Shown piece by piece: positions 1-11,030 of a stretch of DNA of 64,000 nt. This stretch comes from Diprion similis (taxonomy: Eukaryota; Arthropoda; Insecta; Hymenoptera; Diprionidae). How positions within the stretch are numbered: the first letter of the stretch is position 1; each line of letters starts with the position of its first letter. The stretch is taken from positions 2,356,001 through 2,420,000 of the forward strand of contig NC_060112.1 of assembly GCF_021155765.1 (NCBI RefSeq), in the 5' to 3' direction. A program made the position numbers and the translations under genes. The notes below the pieces were generated by a model that saw only the letters and a program-made list of their open reading frames with translations, was not told the DNA's origin and ran no database searches.

Positions 1-3000
1 AACACAACGTACACGAATCGTATATCGTGTAAATATTCGTGTAAAAATTGACGTAGCGTTTGTTGATCAAGTCACACGGTTATATGTTTTATCTCCGGCT
101 GAAAGACCCCTTTCATAGCTAACCGCAGAGACGGAAAGGAAAGAGACGAAAAATTGAAAGAAAGAAGATGAAGTAGAGGCCAAGGGGAAAAAACTCTTTC
201 GTATAATCACAGTGACAGCCAAAGTCCAAGATCTATGATATGTAGCGTAGAGGTTCTCTAAATATCTCTCCTTCTTGTTGTGGAGCGAGGACTGGCACTT
301 GAGGAGCGATACAGTAAATGACCATGGTACCATAATTCTTAACCAGAAATACAAAAGTGTACCAACCATTCCTCTTCTACTTCTTCTTCTTTGAGGGTAA
401 AGATGAATAAAGCGTTGCATGATCGCCGAGTGCGTGTAATATTCCGAATATCTTGGGGTCGTGTAATTATAATGTTACGCTCTGGAAATGTGCAGCAGCT
501 GCAGCCCGTTAATTTCCCAGAATTATGAGAGACAATAACTCGCACTGACAATATAGCACTGCGATTTACGTATATGTATCTTGTTCTTGTAGAATACCGA
601 ATATAAAGGACCGACGGTAAACATCGGCGGCATGTTGCAACCTCACAGTTTGCAACAAAGTCCGTTATAATTTAGTACCGAGAAATTAAATCAACCGTAT
701 CCCCCCCCCCCCCCCCCCCCCGCGCTTCTCGAGGTCGTGTACTTGGCAATCCAGGCTGTTCCGTTCTTGATGTGCAGTGCATTATGCAGGTCCTCTGAAA
801 GCTTAGAAGTCCATAGTTCATGATTCATGCCAAGAAGAAGACTGCAGGACAACGCGGCTTCGATGATGAATGAAATTTCGGGTGACTGTTTACGGGTGTC
901 TCGGATTTATGGATGTGCTAAACGATCACTCTCATCAGCCGTCGAGAAGGTGTATGTATGTACAATGATGGAGTGGAATTCGATGATCGAAACTCGTACA
1001 GCTGGTTCTGGGTGTTGAGATGAGTGGAGGATTTGGCGCCGAGGCTTGTGATATGATTTATAGTCCAATCGCTTAACACATCGATGAACTACGAACGTTT
1101 ATGCATCCTGTACACTGTACGTGTTTTCCGTGTGTAGATGATTTTCGCCTTCATGTATGCGGACATGTAAACGGCGGTGAAACTTCTTCTGGCCACAAAT
1201 TTAAATAAAATTATGTAGACGCGATGCTGGTGGGGGAATTGGGAGGGGAATGCGTTGACGTAACTAGTCCGCGTCTTTGGACGACGATCGTTAAATTCAA
1301 ATCAAAAGTCTAATTTACGAGTTCTAAAATTATTACATCATTGAAGTTCGCCTTGGCTTGCCGTGCAATTTTTCACGTCATTCATACACCGGTGTCTGGC
1401 ATCTTCCGGAAAATTAACGGGAACTTCTCCATCTGGTGTTGTTCAGTTTCTATTGTTATCGGACCATGCTTTGCAAAACGTAATCTGCACTCATCGCGAA
1501 TTCCTGCGGACTTTATAAGTTTAGGGATAGACGAAGTTTGTACAAAAATACAGCTCAATGGTTACACTATTATTTTTTTTCAGCTTTCTATTTCTGAAAT
1601 GTGCTGTATGCCCAGACGATTAATTTGGTAAAGTCGACTTGAATGTACATTGGCGCAGGAATCTTCACTTAAACTTTCATATATCGCAACATACATCAAA
1701 TGCCAAATATTTTGGCAAAGAGTTTGATTTTAAATAGGATTTTTTAACACAAATATTTGATTTTCGTTTACCTACGCCTTATTTCAATTTGTCAAAGTGG
1801 GCACCTTTTGACCTCTTCAATCGTGCCAACTAAGATGGAATTGAAAGATGAAAAACAGAAGTGAAAAATTATTGGTCACATTATATTATAGAAAATCCCA
1901 CCAGACGCAGAAAAATGTTATCCCGTATAATCTATTATATGCATAAACCAGCTCGAAACTTCCGTAGCATAATTTTAACCGGCGTTCGGCAGCATCTGGT
2001 CACCGATACTTAAATTAGCTGATCCCAGCGAGAAAGATCTGTTGGTATTATCAGTATACCTAGGAATGAGAAAAAGATGGATGGACCGCGTATATGCAGC
2101 TATTTCTTGGCCTGTGTAAACACATTCGCTCCACGCCGCTGTTCTTTTTCGTTTAGACTAACACTCAGGCAGATTCTTTTCTTATTTTCTTCTTTTTTTC
2201 TCCTCGCGATGTCACGTAATTTGTCCCAAAGAAAGTAAAGCACGTTTTAGTACGTACCTATATACGGAAATATAATTGTATAAAGTAAGATATAACTGAT
2301 AAAGCAGAGGAAAACAATTAAGTACTGTAGGAATTAAACTCAACGAAGAAGATAATTCAAGGGCTAAAAGATAATTTACATACTGATTGCAGTTGATAAT
2401 TGCAAATAAAAAGATCAGATCAGAGGTCAAGTGACGAATAATGTGAGCGGCTAGCTTTTGATCCTCCGGCTGCACATAAATGTATATATAGGTATAATAA
2501 TGTATCAATTTGTGGGGTGCTTAACTGAAGAGTGCCGCTTTACAACTCGGACTTCAGGTGTGCTACAAGTGAATTCTCAGGTGAAAGAAGATATTAAATA
2601 AAGCGTTGAAAGATATTAATTTTCCTTTTACTTTTTTTCCTCTTACCAACGTGACGATTTATTTCAACGAATTTGCAAGGAATGTCCGAGGCATTTTTCA
2701 CCGCTTCTTAGCCAGCATGTGTAGCATAACACTTACACGATCGGCAAGCAGGTTTCTATTTGAAAGGCAGTTAATTTATTCAATCGGAATTTTAGAATCG
2801 CGCACGTATAATACGTTTACTTTATGTACATGCCAATGGAGCGGCTATCCGATACCACGAATTCTGTGTATGTATATATGTATATATATGATGCACAAGC
2901 GTACATCTGACCCGAAGAAGAATTTTCTGAAAACAGTTGTAGTTCTATAAATAATCGGATTGTATCAAAGAATCTTTGGAAATGATAGAACGATATTGTA

Positions 3001-4850
3001 CTTAGGCTTCGGTTTTGTTTTTTATTATAGGCAATGGCGTTATTATTCGGCCTGCAATCTTCGTGGAAGGTCACATAAAAACGGAAGACGAGTCTTGAGG
3101 TGAGCTTACACGGAATTTGTTCATATTTCGCAGTCCGCTTAAATAAGCTCTCGGTAAGTGCGTCAGAGCTGGCGACCGCGGCCGCGTATTTGAAAACGTT
3201 CTCGTAATATGCTTATAGCTGAATCATCCGGCACTTTTTTAGCTCGCCTAGGATATACATTAATGTATACGGGTATAATAAACGCGGCATGGCTGTAATC
3301 AAGCTTCGCTTTTCATCTGCTTTTCGACCGTCCGAGTGCAGGATGCGAGTGACGATACATTGCGAAATTATTGCGAATTTCAGCAGTTTTATCTCTTATC
3401 ACAAAACCCGTCTGCCCTTCACTTTCCTCCCCGTTCATACGAGCACTTCTTCACTCGACCTGCGTTCTGCACGGTCTCAAGGGCTTTTATACCATACGAA
3501 CATGCATGCAATGAGATGTGGCGAGACAGGATTGAAACAATATGACGGCCTTAAGTATGAAAGATACTTAAGTCACGAGGATTACTGCACTCTTACGTGA
3601 TTCATAAATGCCGGAGTTTATGAGTTTCGTGGACCACACGCGTCGAAGAAAATGAGTTCCTGGTTATACGTGGGATTAGGAATGCAGTCTAATCCTCGAG
3701 ACTTTGTCGCGCTTTCGGTGTGACGATTTGTCGACGATGTCTTTGAACGATTTTTTTCTCTCCTTCAGATGATTGATATTTTTGTATAATATATTATGTA
3801 CGCGGATTATCACATCCCTTTGTAATTTTAATTTTTCTTGGTCGACTGAAAAGATTTCACGGATCTTTTACTCGTGAGTGGGACGCATGATGTGTGCATG
3901 TGTGTAACATTTATAACGCGGTCCTCGATGGTTGACCGGAAATACAGAATATTATACATGTAAATTTATGACTGACGCCTGCGAGATTTTTCTAGCAAAT
4001 AATGTTATTTTGATCGTTGGTCAGGAACCGATTATAACCGTGAATCGGAGAGTTTAGAACTGTGTTTCATTTGATATGAGACGAAAAAAAACTAAACGAT
4101 ATTAGATACGGCACTGTGCATATGATTTAGGAAATTCACGACTTACTATATCACATAACCCGCATGAAAATTTCATCGCAAATTGGATGTGGAGCAAAAG
4201 AGTTGAAACAGAAGAAATTCGTGTTCTTTTAACAAAAACGAGAATTCACGAGCGGTGAAATGTTTCGATAATATCCGGCGCATATCTGCAGGCTCCTGAT
4301 CGTTGACATGTTACAAAATCTCTAGAAGAGCGAAAAAAGGTAAGCAGGGACAAGAAGGTAAATCAAAAAATGTAAAAAAAAAATAAAAATAATATTCAGA
4401 TGCTCCGCCTTTCGTACCCGTAAACATCAATCAATCAACAACCTTTAGTTGGAAGAAATCGGATAAGCAGATATCTGCATCAAGCAATATCGTCAAATGC
4501 ATATGAGGCATAAATACAACAACCGTGAGTCGGCAGTAATATATTCAACGGTCTGAATACCCTCATTGTTCATTAATCGGTATTTATTCTGGAAACTGCA
4601 GTTCTGTCATGTCTGCTTCGACGATCGCATTAACGCGTCGCGCAAACTGGTACCGCGTCGCGACGCCACGGGCCGATACCTAGAAAGAAAGGGGGATAGG
4701 AGGACTGCAGGTTCATCATCAGTCGAGCACTGAGCGATCCGCGAGACGGTTGCCTAGGTGCAGCGGATCGCGAGAGCTCGATCGATAAGAGTGCTCGCGT
4801 ACTGTTAAGTAAGCGGGAAACGCAGTCGGTAAGTGGCAGCAAGTGTGAGG
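1..4850. other. AT-rich intergenic sequence, no supported gene
   Basis: I read both strands and found only short open frames without recognisable domains, without plausible splice-site pairs linking them, and without coding-like composition. It may be intergenic DNA or an intron of a gene lying outside the window. The only structured item I see is the poly-C tract at 701-721. Confidence 0.5.
701..721. repeat. poly-C homopolymer tract (21 C)
   Basis: An uninterrupted run of 21 cytosines. Tracts of this length are unusual in AT-rich insect DNA and are prone to length errors in sequencing, so the exact count is uncertain. A second tract of 16 C lies at 5264-5279. Confidence 0.9.
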
Positions 4851-4860
4851 CTGTGAGGCG

Positions 4861-4898
4861 TTACGCTAGATGGAGTGTCAGTGTTTCAAGATGGCCGA
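4861..4898 (+). promoter_or_regulatory. Putative 5' UTR exon and promoter region of the OSER1-like gene
   Basis: The sequence around 4889 reads AAGATGGCCGACC followed directly by GTAAGT at 4899, a strong splice donor. A polypyrimidine-rich acceptor (ttgtttcag) ends at 5559, 20 bases upstream of the coding ATG at 5580. Splicing these would make a 5' UTR intron of about 660 bp. The ATG in this exon would run out of frame with the main ORF and stop after eight codons, giving a tiny upstream ORF. The AAGATGGC core also resembles a YY1-type promoter motif. The transcription start cannot be fixed from sequence alone. Confidence 0.4.
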
Positions 4899-5263
4899 CC
4901 GTAAGTGCGCGATGCGCGCGCATACACCTCGCCATTGAAAATAGTCACTTCCGTTATTGTACTGGGCACACACAGTTGGTAAAGTAAGATGGACGCGGAT
5001 GAGTGTTGTGCGTAGTGGTGTGTTGCGTGTTTATTTACGACGTAAATCGTTGAAGCTCGTCGCCGTTTGACACAGTTACGAAAAACGTTCGCTTAACGGA
5101 TCGAGGAAAATTGGCAAGGAATGCTCTGAGTCACGGTAATAACGCTCTGGTTTTAATTGCGGTATTATAACCTACGCTTGCTGCCAGTTTGTGGCACGGC
5201 GTCAGAGCGTGACGCGGAGTAGCTGCTACGCTGCTTGTTTATTGACGGTCTTGCTCTTCATCT

Positions 5264-5279
5264 CCCCCCCCCCCCCCCC
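5264..5279. repeat. poly-C homopolymer tract (16 C)
   Basis: A run of 16 cytosines inside the predicted 5' UTR intron of the OSER1-like gene. The length may vary between alleles or assemblies. Confidence 0.9.
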
Positions 5280-5579
5280 TCCGCCGTTAATTTTCATCAT
5301 CGTTCTTAACTCGAACTGCTCAGTCACTCTACCTGTTTAATCTTACGTCGCTGTCAAATGTGTGTATTTTAACGTTTACGTAGAAAACAGGGCTCGAATT
5401 TTCCAGAACGTGGCGCCAGATTCGTTCGCGCTGGATGCGCACGATGTAAACAAGCGTCGGAACTCCACTCCAGAAAAACGTATGTCCTCCCCTCCATCTC
5501 ACTCCCAATGTCGTAGTAAACACAACGCGGTTTTGAATGCATCAACGGTATTGTTTCAGAAGATACAACCCTGTAGACG

Positions 5580-7353
5580 ATGGTCGACGAAGTGTTACCA
5601 GCTAGCTTGGAGAGGCTGGAAATTGATCGAGATTCCGTTAATTCTTCTCGGTGAGTTTTATTAGGTATTCTTCCTATTTCTTTTTCTCCTCTCTCTCTCT
5701 ATTCCTCAAGACTTGATTCCTCGTTGGTTCCTATTTTTATACTCCATGTTTCCTCTTCTCTTCCCCTCTCTGCTCACTCTCTGCTGTTGGCAAACAGAAG
5801 CTGCCCCCCTCTTTATCGTTGACCGAAATACTTGACTTGAACATTCGAATACTTGACCACTTCTTGATAGCAATAGACTGTAGCACAAATGGATGAAAAT
5901 CATTTTTGTTTAAGCACTCGATTCGGGGTATAATGACTATTATTGAGCATCGCTTTTACATTTCAAGGCTTTTTGCCAAGAACTATGAGTCACCGATCTG
6001 TATTTGGTGACTGGTTTGGTCCACCTTATTTCTGTTTATTTTTCTCATTTTCATTACATTTAGTTGAAACCGGAGGTGTTGGTTGTTTGAAAACTTGTCT
6101 ATCACGATTTTTAAACCATGTTAAGTTTTACACTAACTTCTGACAAATATCAGGATTTTTGTTCACGCATCAGGTTGCGCGATTAAATCTTAAAAATGTT
6201 TTAGAATAAGATCAATTCATCTGACAATATTGAAAATGTTTTAATAAAAGATCACAGCAAATCATTTTGGAAAACAATAAATTCTACTGATTATTGGACA
6301 TTTTCCCATTTGAATGCTTATTAGTATTGACAAACTTACATAACAATACACCTAGCTATGGATATGACATATTAGTAGTAATATTATTAATATTAACTAT
6401 ACTATTTGTAACAATGTTGTAGCGTGACTGAAATAAACCTAAATATAAGTACAATACACTTAAAATTCAAATCAACTGCCAGTTGCTTGTGAAATAGTAT
6501 GAAAAACTGAATGATACGGAGTATCTATAAAAAAAAATACGGAGTATATATAAAAAAAATTAAAATCTGCTTTAATCCTGATAAGTAAATACATTTTTGT
6601 TGCAGTGTAAAACCAACGGATAAAACGAAGCCAACGAATCCATTTCGAATAACGAGTAAAGGTATTAGGTCTGATACCAGTTATTTATTCTCTCGAAGAT
6701 CAATGCCTAGCTGCAGACCAACGACATCGTTATCGTCAATATCTGCAATAAATCCAAGGGGTGTTAAAAGTACAACAAATTTCAAACCGGGTAAACATGA
6801 GAAAGTGTTAGACAAGCCTAACAAGAAAACAAATTCTATAATTAAGGAAGCGGTCTTAAAATTAAATAACCCAAGTTCAAATAGAGTGAGTTCGATTTAC
6901 TTGAGCGAAAATTTCGTCAGTGCATTGCGGGAAGAGGTCCACAATGGAAGTATTTGTAGTAGTAAAAATTGTAAAACATTTGGTCGAGGCTCTGTTACTA
7001 AGGACTTTAAGGCTCTGAACATCAGCTCAAGAGAACTTAGACTTTTTAAAGACGATGCCAGAATTGACGACAACTTTCGCGCAAGCATCTTTCGACGTAC
7101 GAGAAGCAACACCATGCCCAGCCTGAAGAGAGAACCCGGTCCTGGTGGGGGCAGCCCTTCACCTACTGGACAAAACGACACACAAAATTCCCCAGGATCA
7201 AATCAGAACTCGAGTTCTAGCACTTGTTCAATACAAGCCAGAATATCACCACCGCCTTGCGATGTAACAATTGATGAGTTAGCCAGCTACTTTGACGAAT
7301 TTGTTCATATTCCAAAGAAGATGTCACACATGGCCGAGATGATGTACATTTAA
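5580..7353 (+). CDS. OSER1: OSER1-family protein (oxidative stress-responsive serine-rich protein 1), two coding exons
   Basis: Exons 5580-5650 and 6606-7353 join in phase (71 + 748 nt) across a GTGAGT...TTGCAG intron and give 272 aa. The start is the first ATG after the UTR acceptor at 5559. The diagnostic part is the extreme C terminus (about residues 244-272): VTIDELASYFDEF followed by IPKKMSHMAEMMY. This closely matches the conserved C-terminal block of animal OSER1 (DUF776 family). The middle is rich in Ser, Asn and Pro and looks disordered; a basic stretch around RRTRSNTMPSLKRE precedes it. No signal peptide or membrane segment is visible. Family knowledge: OSER1 is induced by oxidative stress and linked to FOXO signalling, but has no known enzymatic activity. 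The length is near the vertebrate size (about 290 aa). Family assignment is firm; the function in this species is inferred from the family only. Confidence 0.85.
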
Positions 7354-7810
7354 CAAATCTTATTCAGAAAGATTTTGGTCAGAATTATATTGCCGATCGA
7401 ATGAGGGAGGGTAAATAATACGTGGAGGAGGCGGAGAGATTTATAATAGAGTATAATTTGAACTCAAAATTAAATGGCTGTTTCTGAGTTGATTTTTTTC
7501 TCAGCAGCGGCAAACGGGCAGTCTATTCTTGGTAATAGCGATCAATTGATTGATCAATCACTACTGTTTAATACTATGTATTTACTATTGTATTATGATA
7601 ACTATGATTTTGGTACACCTTAAATTATTTTTCAAATTACGTTATACTGATACTATTATTATAGAGAAAAATTGGGAAATTTTGTTTTTAATCTATGCAG
7701 TCATATAATATATTTTTCTTCTCCTTTTTTTTTTTTTGTTGGAATCAATTTATTCTTATGATATCTTGATCCAGTGGTTGAACGAGAAATATGGTACAAA
7801 AATGAATAAA
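7354..7810 (+). terminator. 3' UTR of the OSER1-like gene with poly(A) signal at 7805-7810
   Basis: AT-rich sequence follows the stop codon. A canonical AATAAA lies at 7805-7810, about 450 bases downstream. No competing gene lies between. The actual cleavage site is not determined. Confidence 0.5.
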
Positions 7811-7924
7811 GAAATGAACGATTAAATGAAACTCACAAAACTTCTTGATCATTTCATTATTTATGATACTTAATATATGTTTCTTTTTTTTGTCTGCAGT
7901 TTTACAATAATTATGTTTACCTAA

Positions 7925-7947
7925 TAGTAGTAGTAGTAGTAGTAGTA
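7925..7947. repeat. (TAG)n trinucleotide microsatellite
   Basis: About seven to eight perfect TAG units in AT-rich spacer DNA. Confidence 0.85.
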
Positions 7948-8314
7948 CATAAAGTAATAATTTAAATAATTAATGGTAATAAGCTTTGGTACATGAGCTA
8001 TCTATGACGATGTTATATCTACTACTGTTATTATTATTATCATCACGCGAGAATGATTTCATTTTTAAATCCGTCGATAGTAATGATAATACTAATAACA
8101 CTAGCTCTTTTAATATTATTCGTAATAGTAAGAACAAACACAGAGATCATAATCTTCAGTCGAAAAAAAAATAATTCAATTTCCTTTGTCTTCTCTAGAC
8201 ACATTTAATTATTAATTAAGTACAGTTCATTAACGAAGAATAAATAACATATTTGAAAATTATGTTTTCGCATATGAATTCGGGAATTGTATATTACGAT
8301 ACAAGTGCGCGAAG

Positions 8315-8497
8315 TATGTGATTCTGGCACTCGTGTAGTTTGCCGGCCGAGCGTAGCGAGGGTGATAAAAAACGAGTGCAAGGGTCACATACGTATTTTA
8401 TTTTTTGTAACACCTGTATAGTTTTTTAAGTGTAGGGAAATAGGTTGCTTCGCACGTACTTTTCGGTGTGCGAAATCGAACTTCCCATACAGGTGTT
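8315..8497. repeat. Compound foldback: hairpins with nested inverted repeats
   Basis: Arm pairs are directly visible. tatgtga (8315) and gcactcgt (8327) face acgagtgc (8372) and tcacata (8385), with symmetric 5-nt internal loops. aacacctgtat (8409-8419) faces atacaggtgtt (8487-8497). Nested inside the second pair, ttcgcac (8449) faces gtgcgaa (8468). The loop of the first hairpin contains gccggc and gagcgtagcgag, which is GC-rich against an AT-rich background. It is most likely a small non-autonomous repeat (MITE-like), but I see no clear target-site duplication. Confidence 0.5.
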
Positions 8498-8814
8498 GCA
8501 AAAAAGAAAAGTTACATATGTATTAATGGAAAAAAAGGATCATTCAAGTTTACAATTTTTCTCTCTCTTTTTATCAAAAACTAATGGCAGTAAGTGTGCT
8601 TTTGGTTCTGGTTAACAAACTTCCTTAAAATCTGTTTTTCTGTTATTTCTTCTTTCACAGAATCGATTGAATCCATTCGGGAAGAAAATTTACGTTTTCC
8701 TCTTGTTTTCAGTCCAAAGATTATCGCGAAGTTTTTTTTAACTCAAATATACATATATGCTGATCAAAAAATGTAAGTGTACATCAGGATAGTGCAATTT
8801 ACGTGTGTGTGTGG

Positions 8815-8854
8815 GTATATATATATATATAGTATATATATATATATTTTATAT
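8815..8854. repeat. (AT)n-rich microsatellite
   Basis: Imperfect alternating AT tract with one AG interruption. Confidence 0.85.
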
Positions 8855-10749
8855 ACAATTGGAGAGTATATTAAAAAAAAAAGATTAGTATAGTAGTAAG
8901 TAATTTCTGGACTTCTCTTTCTTCTATAATAGTATTGTCGTTCTTCGCTACGTCGAAAATGGATGTTTCGATACGTTATTTATTATTAACGCCGAGGTTT
9001 CTTCTGCTGTCTTCGTTCTCGTTTTTAGGTAACGTGAGTACGTCTTTCGTTTCCATCGTATGCGTACGCGAGATGTGAACTTTTTTTTTTTTGTTCTGTT
9101 CTCATTAGGTCCACCCTCGTATTTATAACCTAACATTACTATTATTTTTCTTGTTATGGTACTCATGCATAATCTAATTAATTAACATGCAATCTTATAA
9201 ACTTTACTATACTATTTATTTATCCGTTTTTGTTTTAGTTTTCTTCTCAGTTACTTTTCGTTCTCCAATGCATTGCTGGTGCAAGAACAAGAAATATAAG
9301 TTACTGTTACATCACATACATAACAATTTACAACTATACGGCGTTTGAGTAACATGAAAACCGAAAAAAAATCTTACTATACTATATTTGAAAATACTTA
9401 TGCATTTGAAAACATTTTGTTTTTTTTTTCAGTTTCTTTTTTTTCACGAGAGAGACAACATCGGAAAAATTCTTAGTATAACACGGTATTATAATTAATA
9501 TTTGGTCAGTACAAAACGCTCATAGAAAAATGTATTTGGACGTATATTATCATGTACGCTCTATGTCCTACCTTTTAACACTAAATTCTCTTTGTTTCTC
9601 TCTCTTTCGCCCTTTTCCGTAAAACAATTTCGCGAATACGTATTTCGTTCTTTAAATTACAATTACATTATTTATACTACTATAGTATGTAAACATCATT
9701 TTACAGGTAAATATTATTTCTATAACCTTAAACACTTCATCGATTATACATCTACTACTGTAATATTCGTGTTATATACTATAGGAGCATTTCAGAATAT
9801 TCATCGCGATCATCCATGTTACTTTTATTATAATTATTATTATTTCGTCCATTTATAAAAGATACTAATATAGTAAATTTTGTTCACTAAAGCTTCAACT
9901 GCTGTTCAAACGGTTTACTCTAAGAACGGTGTTTTCCTTTTCTTTTTCTTTGGAATCTTCATTTTTAGATTCTTTACACCTTTGCTAATTTCACCACAAT
10001 GAACTTGTTTTGGTTTTCCGTTTTTTCTGCTTTATTTTGTACGATGAACATTAATGACTTACATTATTTTATATTACGTGCCTATCGTTTTGAATCCTAT
10101 AATTTAGATTCAGCATAATTATTATATCTTCATTCTCTTCATTCAAATACCGCTATCGTATAAAATTTCTTATCTTAGTTTTTCGTTTTTCTCAGATCAT
10201 TAAAAGCAGTGATACACGGCTCGATCACTCTGAAGAAGAAAATTATCACTCGCATATCATTGCGGAGAGATTTGCCAAGAAAGCTGGAGCAACGAAAAAT
10301 AAAATACTTTGAGTCAAAGATTCAACACTCGCGTTAATGCGGTTACTTAAAATGCTCCGCGTCACAAAATATCAAGCCATGACGATTACTTTTAGTCACA
10401 ATCTATTTGTCATCGGTCTGTGCTCTCGAAATATGCTAAAATTATTCAAGTAACATAATTATCTCTACAAATCCATCATGGTGCACGATTTTACAAAACA
10501 TGTAGCTATTATTTGTCTTCATTATCTTGGTTTTGTTTGCTTTTTTCTAAAAATTATATATTCCATCAACCGGAGTTTGGAAATCAAACAAACTGCGCAG
10601 GCTGCCTTGAAATTTGTGACAAATATTTTTCTTCATAAACGTGTACCACCCAAATTCTTCATCTGCAGAGTTTTCACATTTCGCACAGAACTAAACAGTT
10701 ATTTTCATTGCTATTATCATCAGTTCTACTTTATGATGTATGCACAAGA

Positions 10750-10755
10750 TTTATT
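10750..10755 (-). terminator. Candidate poly(A) signal for Src64B
   Basis: TTTATT on the plus strand reads AATAAA on the minus strand, about 275 bases downstream of the Src64B stop codon. Position and strand fit a 3' UTR end; it is not proven to be used. Confidence 0.35.
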
Positions 10756-11030
10756 ACGTCATACGAGGCGAATTATATTTTTCCAATCGAATCACTTGCA
10801 AATGTCATGCGGCGCGATTAATCCGTCTATTTTTCGTCATCTTCTTCACTTTCAAACACCGTTTCTATCGATGCATTGAAAGAATAGTGTTCAACGTTTT
10901 GTCGAACATATAAATAAACGAAGCTCGCTCAGCAGTAGATTCCGTAAAATTCCATGGCGCAGTTAATGTGCGCCGGGTGATAGTGTCCCCTTGGAATCAT
11001 GTGGCTCTGCATGTGGTGGTGGGCCGTGTA

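Larger units (their letters stand above)
7811..10749. other. AT-rich spacer between the OSER1-like gene and Src64B
   Basis: No coding region is supported. The spacer holds a trinucleotide repeat (7925-7947), a compound foldback (8315-8497), an AT dinucleotide tract (8815-8854) and many homopolymer T runs. The two genes converge on this spacer. Confidence 0.5.
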
